From Nothopassalora personata (lineage: Eukaryota > Ascomycota > Dothideomycetes > Mycosphaerellales > Mycosphaerellaceae): 64,000 bases of DNA. The notes beneath the pieces were generated by a model, which saw only the letters and a program-made list of their open reading frames with translations, made no database searches and was not told the DNA's origin. Position numbers and translations under genes: made by a program. The stretch spans positions 1,116,001 through 1,180,000 of the forward strand of contig CM066295.1 in the NCBI GenBank assembly GCA_033816765.1, given 5' to 3'. Shown here piece by piece: positions 21,891-31,814 of this stretch (position 1 is the first letter of the stretch; each line of letters opens with the position of its first letter).

Positions 21891-22634
21891 CTACTTCAAG
21901 TCAGCCATCCATATCTGTGGCAGCGAGTAGTCCATCATTACCTTGGCCAGATGTGCTTCAAGATGTTCATGATGAACTCTTGCAAGCCTCTCGACATCCT
22001 TCTTCAAGAACATGACAGTGGTACCACCTTGCTGTATGTAGGCTCCGTAGTGAATCTTGGGCAAGCCATTAGGAAAGTGTTCTTTAAGTCTGTTAGCCAG
22101 GAGTGTACCGTAAGGTCGGTGAGGCAGGAGATGTTCATCTTTAAGGTCGAACTGTTCTCTCGCGTCTGTCTTGGTGATCTTGTCTGGCCACTGGGCTTTG
22201 TCGCACTTCGCACAGCACCGCAGTCCATTGATGAGAATCGCAGATCGCACCGAGCTCTTCCCACAAAAGATGCAGTGCCTCTCCGCCCAGGATAGCAAGC
22301 CTGTACGGCCTCGGAGCATGTTGAATGTGTGGTCTCTCTTCTTCTTGGGCAGAGCCGCGAAGCGCGTCACTTCCTTGTACTGGACGAGAAAGTGAATCGC
22401 CCAGTCATTGACCTCTGAGCGCAGCGTTCTGCATGTTGCTGCCACAAAGTCTAGAGGGTGAGCGTATCTGGCGTTGGTGTACCTTTTAGGCACATCTTGA
22501 ATCTCAGTCCTACCACCAAGCACTTTATTCGGATAGTGTCTGATGAAGAGGTAGTTGAAGATGATATGGAGCAGCTCGGACGGCAGCTTGGTGATATGCT
22601 CTCGTCCGCTCTCGCGCGTTACAGGGCTGGCCAT
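21891..22634 (-). CDS. F-box protein with Cys-pair motif
   Basis: Single exon, 247 residues. An F-box begins at about residue 16 (KLPSELLHIIFNYL) and is followed by CRTLRSEVNDWAIHFL, typical of the fungal F-box class that surveys old substrates through SCF ubiquitin ligases. The middle has CIFC and CCAKC pairs about 20 residues apart, suggesting a zinc site, then a segment YGTLLANRLKEHFP resembling XPA-like F-box proteins of filamentous fungi. The target is unknown. The ATG at 22634 directly precedes the F-box, so I keep it. Confidence 0.75.
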   Translation of the reverse strand: MASPVTRESGREHITKLPSELLHIIFNYLFIRHYPNKVLGGRTEIQDVPKRYTNARYAHPLDFVAATCRTLRSEVNDWAIHFLVQYKEVTRFAALPKKKRDHTFNMLRGRTGLLSWAERHCIFCGKSSVRSAILINGLRCCAKCDKAQWPDKITKTDAREQFDLKDEHLLPHRPYGTLLANRLKEHFPNGLPKIHYGAYIQQGGTTVMFLKKDVERLARVHHEHLEAHLAKVMMDYSLPQIWMADLK

Positions 22635-23375
22635 GCTGTGCGCCTGGTTCTGTTGCCGTGGCGATCAAGGCATGTGAGAAGAGCTCAATACGATGACTTT
22701 GATGGGAAGTTGTCTGAGGCATCGGGACAAGGCGCCTCGGCTTTTCTTCGGCAAACAGCTAGTCTTATTGCCGGCGATCTCGTACCTCCTTCTTGTCAGG
22801 GCTTTGATTGACTGCTGGAGCATGCGGATCTGTCCAAACACAGGATGCTGCTCAAGGCCAAGGGGCAGTCGACAGTAGCGGGCAGCCGTCATTGAATGTG
22901 CCCGATACTATTTATGAAGACGGGTGTTGGTCGCGTGGAGGTAGAGCTCGCCTTCTTTTGTGTTAGGCATGAAGTAAGATGTTTGGTGCTTGGACAGTTG
23001 GGAGAGAGTCGAGGTAGTGCAGGGCTCCTGTAGTGCGCGTGTTATATAGTATACGTATTGCCTATACTCCCGTCCATTGTTTGACCCAGTATCGGTGTAC
23101 TGCCGCGCCAAACAAGGTAGTATAGTGCTTGACAGAAGAACGATATGTTCACTCACATTATTACCTCATCGGGAATGGGGCACTATTTCGAAAGGGATGA
23201 AGATATTGTTGTAGCAATGACTGCTGATGTTCATCTGCAGCTGATTATCAAGTTTGTTCAGTGAGCGAGAGTAGATGTCGCATATGCAGGCGTGTGTAAT
23301 CTATGCACTCGCTACACGACGTTATGCCCTAGACGCGGCTGGTCGTTTTCGAATGATAAACGCTATACCTGGCTG
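22635..23375. other. intergenic, nothing seen
   Basis: Small frames on both strands have no recognisable content. The left part is the likely promoter of the F-box gene. Confidence 0.45.
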
Positions 23376-24759
23376 CTATACCTGGCTCTGACCACCGTAG
23401 ATCGAAACACCCTGAATACTGTCCGTCCGGCGTCCATACCTCTCGCTGACGACCTTCTCTGCCTCTGCAATGCAATCAAACTTGCAGAGAAAGTGGTTCA
23501 CCCCAGGCCTGGAAAGCTCCGGGAAATCCTCGTCAGCCACAAACGTCCTGAGCACCTTCTGAACCTCATCCGACAGCCCATAGTTTAGCGAGTCGGACAT
23601 TGACAACAGCTGAGCGGCACTCGCCCGCGGCCTGCGGAGCTCTTCGTACAGCTTCAGACGTTCAGGAACCTCCGCAGGATCTTCGACGCCCTGCAGGACT
23701 GTTCCCAACACTCCAGCATCTTCTATCGCCTGAGCTGCACCGTTCCCCAGAAGGAGGTTCAAAGGGTGAGCCGCATCACCGAGTAGTGTCATCTTATCCT
23801 TGGTCCAGTATGGAAGCGGCATGCGGTCTGCTACTTTCCATAGATACAGGTCCTTCTCGTTTACTTGGCGGACAACCTCGTGCAGGCCGTCGTTGAAGCC
23901 TTTCAGACGTTCGAAGGCAATCTCCTTCTGGGTCTGTGTGCGCCATTTCCCTTCGCTTTCAGGTGTGTCCTCGTAAATTCCCAAAAGACTGAAGTTCTGC
24001 AAAGTCCCCCTGCAGTGATGTCAGCGCGATATATAGGGAACAAGGACCATCAACCCACTCTCTGCATGGATAGCGCAGCAAGCCGACGTTGGGGCTCGGG
24101 CCTTTGTACGCGACGGGATGCTTCTCTGTTTCTGGCTGAAGCTGCAACTCGGGTATTTCTTTGAACTTCTCAGTTGGTAGAACGAAGCGGACAGAGCTCA
24201 GCTTGGTCAGCGTCGCCGGCTGTTCATAACCAATGATTGAGATATGCGCCTTCGACTTTACCCCATCGGCCGCAACGACCGCATCTGCCGCCAGTATTTC
24301 GCCGCTTTGCAGTGTCACCGAGCCGGTGTCCGGACTGTAATCGATGACAGTCTGTCCTTCCATAATCACGGCCTGTGGTCCGACTCCTTCGACTCTGATT
24401 GCGTGATCTCTTAGGGTCTCGTGTAAGTCCACACGGTGGGCAGCACACGAGGGTGCTCCGTAGTCGATGCTCGAGACTTTCGTTTCTCCTTCACTGACAG
24501 TCTCTACGACCTTCATCGGGGTGAGATCTGCGCGAACGTAGGTCAAGTCAAGCCATGGTGACGTTCTCATCCGCTTGAAGTCGACATCTAGACTCCGAAG
24601 TACACGCGAAGCGTTAGCGAAGAGCCCGACAGCGAAGCCCACTTCACATTTGCTGCTGTACTTTTCAACCACAGTCACTTGGTGTCCGGCACGACGAAGA
24701 GCAACGGCAGCTGCAAGGCCGCCAATTCCAGCGCCAACGATGATGATTTGAAGGCCCAT
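23376..24759 (-). CDS. FAD-dependent monooxygenase (salicylate hydroxylase-like)
   Basis: Exons complement(join(23376..23996, 24055..24759)) give 441 residues. The 58-nt intron (GTTGAT donor, CTGAC branch, TTTGCAG acceptor) lies between codons. The Rossmann motif GAGIGG is at residues 8-13, the DG motif AADGVKS near 185, and the FAD-binding GDAAHPLNLLLGNGAAQAIEDA in the second exon. These are the three marks of class A flavoprotein aromatic hydroxylases, which use NADPH and oxygen to hydroxylate a ring. The substrate cannot be told. No other pathway gene is adjacent, so it may serve catabolism or detoxification. Length is typical (400-450). Confidence 0.88.
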
Positions 24760-24948
24760 AGCTGATAGCAGCTTTCGTGATTATTCGTTTGTCCGGGCAG
24801 ATGGAGGTGCTAAGCAGAGAAGGTGAAAGTGAGGAGCATCTATAGTTGAAGCACCACGAAGGATGACGCTCTGAAGTAGAGCAATAATTGCTGAACCCGC
24901 ACCTCGCTCAGCCGGGGTCCTGATTTCACTCCTCCGATTCGCCGCTTT

Positions 24949-25078
24949 GGCTCCAATATTGAGCAATTCTGCAACTCAAAGGGCTTCAAACACAGTCTAT
25001 AGTAGGTGACAGGCTTCGTCGGTTCTCCAGTTGGTCGGACCAGGATTGTGGTGGGTAACGATCGGACGTAAAAAGAGA
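24949..25078 (+). repeat. dispersed degenerate repeat, copy 2
   Basis: Same-orientation partner of 572-700, starting in GGCTCCAATATTGAGCAA and ending in AAAAGAGA. The best block is GTTGGTCGGACCAGGATTG. Similarity to the segment at 185-230 continues the match upstream to about 24926. Differences from copy 1 are mostly transitions, as expected of old or RIP-mutated repeats in ascomycetes. Confidence 0.75.
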
Positions 25079-25456
25079 CTTAGCATTAGGTACATTCTGG
25101 CCCTGGTCGAGATGAAGTTTGGGGTAGGGTTCGATGACTTAGTCGGGTGTAGGATTGTAAGCTGATCCGCTGAGTCCTTCGAAGCAGATGTGCCATTGAC
25201 TGATCCCGGTGCGTCAGAGAATAGGTCGCATTAGGCATGGATTTTCACAAAGCTTGCCAAACAAGCCCAAGTACCGAGCGCCTCGAGATGGCCCTGCAAG
25301 GATTTCCCCTCCCTATCTATAAAGTTGTTGCAGCTTCCAGGCATTCCAACCCAATGATGCCCGGATGCAGCGGACAGTCTCCATTAGAGCGGCTGTCCTT
25401 TTGTGAAGTCGCATTCTCGCATCGAAGGTACAGGCTACGGCAAGAATTATGTTTAC

Positions 25457-25584
25457 CCCTGCTAGCGTATATCTTTCGACTAACTATATACATCGATATG
25501 TGGATCAAACGCAGGTGGCCATACGAGGTGGTGATCCTCATAGATCGATGTATATAGTTAGTCGAAGGTTTCACGCTAGCAGGG
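25457..25584. repeat. long imperfect palindrome (foldback element)
   Basis: The left arm (about 25457-25506) and right arm (about 25533-25584) are inverted copies. Both share CCCTGCTAGCG at the tips and TTCGACTAACTATATACAT near the loop, broken by a few mismatches and a small gap. The loop is about 26 bases. The DNA could fold into a stable hairpin. It looks like a small foldback transposon or MITE; a transcribed hairpin RNA cannot be excluded. Confidence 0.75.
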
Positions 25585-25678
25585 ATCAATATGATTCAAG
25601 ACCTTGTCCGGAAGTGTAAATATCCAATGCCGAGCGCTGGACGCCTTTGTTCGATTCGCGATACACCCCTCTGATCTT

Positions 25679-26821
25679 TCATGAAGGCAGTGGAGTGCCT
25701 GCCCGACTATCTGGAGTTGCTCCGCCAACCGGCCGCCTTTTCTTTTTCTTCTTTTTCGCCACTACAACTGGATTCTGGCCGTAGTTGGTCATGGTGAGAT
25801 GGCTACCACAGGTGAGACAGGTCCCATCGTGCAATGGCTCGCAGAATATGCTCAGGCAGATGGAGCAGACGTAGCCAGTGTCGACCACCTTTCGATGACA
25901 GAAACAGGCTGCCCTGAAGTCGACTCCCTCACCTTCGCCAGGCATGATCAAATGGGTCCGTGCAGTCTGATCCGGTAGATATGCAAACATAAGGTATTGC
26001 AGAAACCCGGCTCGAGTCTTCTCGTCAAGCGCCACGTAGACTCCACCGGTAGCATCCGCTGCCTGCTGGAGGAATACTGTGTCGCCGGCGAGCTTGAGGA
26101 TGTCGATCGGTACGCTCATGCGCTGGCATGCGAATATGGCGTTCATGATACTGATGTAGTGGTCGGCTAAATCGCCAGACACCGACAATATGAGAATTCT
26201 TGACCTTAGTCCATGATGTTTCTTCTTCTTGCCGTCAGCAGTCAGGTCATTGCCACTCACGACAGAGGACGGATCGGAGTAGTTGAATTGGGCGCTGGAG
26301 TTGGCAGTTGGCAGCACAGCAGATTGCTTTGATATGTACGTAAGAGCCATCGTCAGTGCTCCTGCCAGCATCGTGCTTGGCGCCGAGAGTGAGGTGGGAG
26401 ATGTCCTGTTGATCATCTCTCGAAGATTGTTCGTGAGGGCATGCTCTATATGCGCGAAAGGTCTGTACTTGTTGGCATCATTGGGCGGTTGAACCGGGCC
26501 TCCTTTGCTCGTGGATTTGTCGTTGCCCGTGTCAATATATCGATCTGCACTTGATGGATGTTGCTTTGCTCTCACGGGGGGAGGATACAAGAACTCAGCG
26601 CGTTCCGCATGGCTGGCAAGCACTGCGACCTTGTTACCATGGCTGATGGCAAGGTGCGCATTGATGAAGACCAGCAGATTTGCCACCGCCTTCGAGAGCG
26701 ACAATGATCTTTCGTGCAGTGCCCACGCATGTGGATTGGTGTCGAGGATGATGGTTAGCAGAGACGGCGACTCCGACTCATCGTGCTTGTCAGTCCGCTC
26801 TGTCGCATCAACGGCGTTCAT
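25679..26821 (-). CDS. TFB4: TFIIH core subunit Tfb4 (p34)
   Basis: Single exon, 380 residues. The N-terminal von Willebrand-like domain opens with SLLTIILDTNPHAWAL (about 20-35) and continues with NLLVFINAHLAISHGNKVAVLASH. GLRSRILILSVSGD and NAIFACQRMSVPIDILKL mark its second half. A C-terminal C4-type zinc module has CFCHRKVVDTGYVCSICLS, CEP and CLTCGS, and a Lys-rich tail follows. Tfb4 holds Ssl1 and the core of TFIIH together in transcription initiation and nucleotide-excision repair. A spacer of about 70 residues rich in Ser and Lys interrupts the N-terminal domain, as in other filamentous fungi. Confidence 0.94.
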   Translation of the reverse strand: MNAVDATERTDKHDESESPSLLTIILDTNPHAWALHERSLSLSKAVANLLVFINAHLAISHGNKVAVLASHAERAEFLYPPPVRAKQHPSSADRYIDTGNDKSTSKGGPVQPPNDANKYRPFAHIEHALTNNLREMINRTSPTSLSAPSTMLAGALTMALTYISKQSAVLPTANSSAQFNYSDPSSVVSGNDLTADGKKKKHHGLRSRILILSVSGDLADHYISIMNAIFACQRMSVPIDILKLAGDTVFLQQAADATGGVYVALDEKTRAGFLQYLMFAYLPDQTARTHLIMPGEGEGVDFRAACFCHRKVVDTGYVCSICLSIFCEPLHDGTCLTCGSHLTMTNYGQNPVVVAKKKKKKRRPVGGATPDSRAGTPLPS

Positions 26822-27614
26822 GATGGCGACTCTGATTCACGTCCCATCGAGTCACGATGTGGTGGTTCGTGATGTTGTTGTTGTGGGGACCGCCTGCAAG
26901 AATAAATCTCGGCACAAGCCGCTTTTGTCATTGAGATCTGCCGAATGTCGTGACCGGATGTTGCCGAGACTAGAGACGTGTAGTCCGAGGCTCGGGTTCG
27001 TTGCCGCCCTCGACAAACGTCAATATCAGTTTCGGTGTTGTACGATGGTTATAGGGTTGCAATATACTGCTCACAGTCGAGGGTCAAAAAGCTAGGGCGG
27101 CAACGACTAACCCAACCAAGCCTTGGTCTCACATCATTCACTTCTCATCCTTGGGGTCAGACGTTCGATAGCCATGTCGGCACGGATACGAGTGTCGTTC
27201 GCATAGCTACTCCAATCTCGATGAACTACCCCAAAGCGCGCTTGCCGCGATGTTCGGCACCACGCCGAGAACAGGGCCGCCGGCGGGCCTCTTCTCCTCC
27301 CTTGAGCGGCATCACAAATGTGCTACGGAGTTGGATCTCTTCGACACGTGTTACCTGATGAGCAACGAAGCTCATTGCAGACTTCACATGTGAGCCGCGA
27401 GTGCCGTATCATACTCCGTGCCTTGTTCCCTCTGCAAGCTCTGCAAGCCAAGCCATTGTCGGCATTGCTGAATCGGGCCATTTTCCGCAAGAACTACTTC
27501 ATCGTGATCCATTCTTCACTTTCTTTCGTGCGTTACGTGCCTACCAGCGTCAATACACAAGGCATATAGAACAAGCTTCCGTTCACTCCAGCACACGACA
27601 ACAAATCCAGCGCC
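26822..27614. other. divergent intergenic region
   Basis: Spacer between TFB4 (minus) and an MFS gene (plus), so it should hold both promoters. No gene, repeat or clear regulatory motif was identified. Confidence 0.45.
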
Positions 27615-29027
27615 ATGGCGACAGCACTCCAAAATGGCACTTCGTCCACGGCTGTCCTGGAGCCCATCGAATTGCAGCCAGTCTCAACAAAGCAGGAATC
27701 AAGCTCGTCCGAACAGCCATCCTTCGGCGCACGAAGTCTCAGGTCTATCCAGACTGATGCCGGGAGTGATGACCGGAACGAATCGTTGCCATCACCGACG
27801 ACCGCGAGTCAGCCGCAGGAAACCTGGCGAAGTCCTAAAGGAAACATTTACAAAGTAGCGGCAACGTTTTGGGCCTTCATTGTTATGGGCATGAACGATG
27901 CAACTTACGGAGCGATCATACCGTACCTCCAGACTTATTACGATTTGCGATACGCCGTCGTATCGCTAGTGTTCCTGTCGCCGTTCGTCGGATATACCGC
28001 AAGTGCCCTCATGAACAACACCATCCATCTTCGCTTTGGTCAGCGGGGAGTCGCCTTCCTGGGACCTCTTTGTCACCTACTCGCCTACGTAATCAACTGC
28101 GTGCATCCACCGTTCCCGGTTCTCGTCATTTCATTCATTTTGGCAGGCTTCGGCAATGGCCTTGTGGACGCTGGCTGGAACGCTTGGATTGGAGCAATGG
28201 CAAATGCGAACGAAATGTTGGGCTTACTTCACGCCACCTACGGCCTCGGTGCAACTATTGCTCCACTTATCGCCACGAGCATGATCACCAAGGCCAACCT
28301 GCTGTGGTTTGACTGGTACTACTGCATGGTTGGCTTCGCAGGCCTTGAGCTCGCGTGGTCCGTGCATGCTTTCTGGCCGGAGAGCGGCGTCAAGTTCCGA
28401 GAAGCAAATGGAAGGACAACCGATGCAAAGGGCTCGCGGTTGAGAGAAACCTTGTTGCAAATGCCAGCCGCTCGTGTCACTTGGTTGTGTGCAATCTTCC
28501 TGCTTGGATACGTGGGAATCGAAGTCGCCTTGGGAGGGTGGATTGTCGAGTTCATGATACAGGTCAGACACGCCGCTCCATTCCCAAGTGGCATGTCAGC
28601 TACAGGATACTGGTTGGGCATGACTGTCGGCAGAGTTGTGCTGGGCTTTGTCACTCCAAGTATTGGTGAGAAACGGGCCATCATGATTTATATCCCGATC
28701 GCCATGGGCCTGGAACTGGTCTTTTGGCTCGTCCCGCAGTTCTACGTGTCAACCATCGCAGCAGCTTTGATCGGGTTCTTCCTCGGGCCACTTTTTCCAG
28801 CAGTTGTGGTGGCATGTACAAAATTGCTGCCAAAGCACTTGCACGTCAGCAGCATCGGCTTCGCAGCAGCATTCGGAGGAAGTGGCGGCGCAATTTTGCC
28901 ATACGCAGTGGGTGCCATCGCGCAAGCTAAAGGAGTAGGCGTTCTACAGCCGATTGTGCTTGCACTCATGGCTGTGATCTTGATGCTATGGCTCGGGCTG
29001 CCTCGCATGAACAAGAAGAAAGAATAG
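27615..29027 (+). CDS. MFS transporter (BSC6/FucP-like group)
   Basis: Single exon, 470 residues. A hydrophilic N-terminus of about 75 residues precedes 12 predicted membrane spans. Characteristic pieces are NDATYGAIIPYLQTYYDL in the first span/loop, LAGFGNGLVDAGWNAWIG, LLHATYGLGATIAPLIAT and a final GSGGAILPYAVGAIAQ. This places it with fungal MFS proteins related to yeast Bsc6 and bacterial fucose permease, whose substrates are mostly unknown (sugars suspected). The ATG lies in the context CGCCATGG, and a short charged C-terminus ends the protein. Confidence 0.88.
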   Translation: MATALQNGTSSTAVLEPIELQPVSTKQESSSSEQPSFGARSLRSIQTDAGSDDRNESLPSPTTASQPQETWRSPKGNIYKVAATFWAFIVMGMNDATYGAIIPYLQTYYDLRYAVVSLVFLSPFVGYTASALMNNTIHLRFGQRGVAFLGPLCHLLAYVINCVHPPFPVLVISFILAGFGNGLVDAGWNAWIGAMANANEMLGLLHATYGLGATIAPLIATSMITKANLLWFDWYYCMVGFAGLELAWSVHAFWPESGVKFREANGRTTDAKGSRLRETLLQMPAARVTWLCAIFLLGYVGIEVALGGWIVEFMIQVRHAAPFPSGMSATGYWLGMTVGRVVLGFVTPSIGEKRAIMIYIPIAMGLELVFWLVPQFYVSTIAAALIGFFLGPLFPAVVVACTKLLPKHLHVSSIGFAAAFGGSGGAILPYAVGAIAQAKGVGVLQPIVLALMAVILMLWLGLPRMNKKKE

Positions 29028-29302
29028 ACAGCTGCTCACGACGGAATCGTTGACCGAGAAGACAGTGAATTGGCAGCAGTAGATTCCACTCATGAACAAC
29101 TGGTTGGCATCGCAGGGCTCATTTCCTCAAATCATGGTATGCAGGTGGCCGCGCCAAGACACCAAGACGCGAAAACCGGTCATCAGCTACGGTAGACTTG
29201 GAACAAGGTGCTACAGCGCAACAAATACATGACGTTAACCGCTGACGGCGGCGTGCATTCGAAATCCCCACCTACAGCATATCGTGCAGGCCGCCGAACA
29301 AT

Positions 29303-30585
29303 ATGCACCTCATTCTTGGAACTGCATGCCTACTCGCATCAGTAAAGCACATCCTCCTCGGAGCTTTATAGGTGCCAGGCTGGCCACCTTGAGGTCCCAC
29401 TATGAAACCAATGGTCCTTCTACTTGATGAACATTTCGCTCGGCGGCGGTAAGGGTCAAAACACACGAGTGCAGCTCGACACTGGCAGCAGCGATCTTTG
29501 GATCAAAACGCAGCAAGGCAGGGAGACTATCTGTAACTGACAACTGTTTGGTCAATGCCAATCTGTAACCCACAATGCCGACGGTTCATTTTCCTGTGCA
29601 TATTTTAACAGAGAATTCAACATTTCCTACGCGAGCGGTCGGCGCGTCTCGGGCGACTATGTTCCAGACTTCCTTCACATTACAGCAGATCTTGTGTTGA
29701 GTCAATTCTAATTTGGAGTCGATTAGGAAGCAAACATGCAGAACGGGATCATGGGGATTGGCTCTCCCATGAACGAAGCATCAGTCCAGCAAGCCGTATC
29801 CGAATATCTCGCAGCGACTTGTTGATGGCCACATCAACGCAGTGGCATACAGTCTGTGGCTAAACGATCTTCACGCCGCTACTGGGTCGCTGCTCTTCGG
29901 TAGAATCGACGCAGCGAAGTACAACGGCGATCTCGTCACAGTACTCGTCAAACCTTGATCACCACGCTTCGTCATCAGCCTCAGCGGCGTCGGCCAGAAC
30001 GGAAAAGCCACCTCAATATCCGGCGACATGAACATCGACGCCCTCCTCGACTCAGGCTCGACCTACACATACTTCCCCGATTCCCTCGCCGAAGGCATCT
30101 ACAAAGTCGTCGGCGCCGAACTCGTCAACGTCACCAACTTTCCCAGAGGCCTCAAAGCCGCCGCGATCTACTGCGGCGAAGCTCAAAACGACCGCAACTT
30201 GGATCTCCAGTTTGCCACGGACATGGCGCTGAAAGTATCGATGAGCGAGCTCGTTGCAGAGGAGAGCAATATCGAAGATGCCAGGCGCGTTCTCGGGATT
30301 TTGCCGGTCTCTGATAATCCGGAATCGATTGCGGTCATTGGGGACTCGGTTTTGAGGTCAGCGTATGTGGTGTATGATTTGCAGAATAGTCAGATCTCGT
30401 TGGCGCAGACGGTGTTTAATGTGACGGGGGAGAGAATTGCGGAGATTGATGGGAATGGGGTGTTGAATACCACGGGAGTGGGGGCTGTGCAGGATGAAGT
30501 GCCGTATTCAGCTACCAGGAGATTCCAGACATCGGTATTGTTCATTGTGCTTGCTGGCGCTTTCGCCTCACAGATGCTGTGGTGA
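29303..30585 (+). pseudogene. GPI-anchored aspartic protease (yapsin-like), inactivated
   Basis: A signal-like N-terminus (MHLILGTACLLAS) starts at 29303 and is stopped by TAG at 29369. One frame then carries the first catalytic motif, DTGSSDLW at 29478, and the flap-region peptide ISYASGR. It is interrupted by TGA at 29538, TAA at 29709 and TAG at 29724. A frame shift follows near 29790, then AYSLWLND and another TGA at 29956. The second catalytic motif DSGSTYTY (30049) lies in a clean frame from about 30028 to 30585, which ends in a hydrophobic tail like a GPI signal. Several stops can be explained by C-to-T change at CAA, CAG or CGA. The gene cannot make a whole enzyme. Confidence 0.85.
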
Positions 30586-30753
30586 TGAGTCCCATCCCAT
30601 ATGCATGGACAAGGTTGTGAGACGTCAGCGCAACTTTACTACGAACTGGCGACGACAATGAACGAACCTCGCCTGAGCACGCAACATGTCTCAAAGACAC
30701 TACAGCCGCGCTTTGGCGCTACAATGTCCTCAGCGTGCAAAATCGCCACCACA

Positions 30754-31606
30754 ATGGACCTTCTGAACGCCGCAAGGTCAGTCTGCCTCACTCATGTCTG
30801 ATGTACTTCTGCTGACCGTTGCTGGTAGCCTACTACAATCCGGCGCATACGCCGACCTCGCACTACGTTGCCAGCACAAGACCTGGCCAGTCCACCGACT
30901 CGTCCTCTGTTCACAATCAGAGTGGTTCCAAAACGCGTGCAATGGTCGCTTCCAGGTACGGACTTGCCGCACACGTAGCGCAAAACAGGCACTGAAAATG
31001 TCAGCAGGAATCCAAAAGACGGCGTCATCACCCTGTGTGACCATGTCCCTTGAGTTTTGGAAACCATGCTCATTTACCTCTACACCAACCATTATGAAGA
31101 CGAGACAAACGTGTCAGGGACCATTCGAAGACACCACCTCGCCGGCGATCCACAACGTACGAGTCCATGCGCTTGCTGAGAAGTGCGTCATCAACGGGCC
31201 CAACATTCTGGCCGCCGAGAAGTACAAGAAAAGACTCAGTGATAGCAGAACTCGATCTGTTAACGTCAATGCCGGAGGTCTACGGTCACGGAACAACCCA
31301 CAATCGCAACTCCAGCTGAAAATTATCGTGATCTCATCAATTTTGCACAACATCGACTCTTTCTTCAGTCCGCCTGAGGCAATCCACACAACTGCATTGA
31401 GTCGAATGCGGACTTCGCGGCAGACGTTTGGAAAAGTGCTTGACGCGCAAGCGTTTCGACTCAGACACTTGGAGAATCACGCCCTGAAATGTCCAGTGTG
31501 TCTTGTTTCACTGATCGACAAGCTCGCGAAGCCTAGTACCGTGACATATCGATGCGGAAGATTTCAATGGATGGCAGAATTATTCGAAGATCTCTGGGTA
31601 GAATAG
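30754..31606 (+). pseudogene. BTB/POZ-domain protein, inactivated
   Basis: A start at 30754 plus a 52-nt intron (30777-30828, GTCAGT donor, CTGAC, GGTAG) leads into GAYADLALRC and WPVHRLVLCSQS, the start of a BTB domain. Another intron would begin at 30956. After it the domain continues with DGVITLCDHVP, a stop, then LETMLIYLYTNHYEDE, but in a different frame through a run of A, and later shifts again to ALAEKCVINGPNILAAEKY. The C-terminal frame to 31606 keeps Cys pairs (CPVC). Fungal BTB proteins of this type are adaptors of unknown target. I judge it a pseudogene, though sequencing error could account for one shift. Confidence 0.68.
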
Positions 31607-31814
31607 GGAGGCGGTTTGGCTAATGGCCACCTTGGACTTCTTCGGACTTTAGGCCTACCTGGCATTTTGTACTGGTTCTGGTTCACTCTTTTAGCAATGA
31701 AAGACGTAGCTGAGGCAGTCTGAAATTCTGTCTTACAAGTCGGTAATATGGCAGAAGCCATTTCAGCATGCACGCTCAGGGCGCCCTAGAAGCTTGATAT
31801 AGCTCTCGCCAGCT

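Larger units (their letters stand above)
24760..25678. other. intergenic stretch with two repeat structures
   Basis: No gene. It contains copy 2 of the dispersed repeat (24949-25078) and a palindromic element (25457-25584), each listed separately. Confidence 0.55.

Noticed and set aside
20325..24759. Secondary-metabolite cluster (af470-like monooxygenase plus flavin monooxygenase)
   Set aside because: Two oxygenases lie within 4.5 kb, but no synthase, transferase or pathway regulator is adjacent; an F-box gene lies between them.
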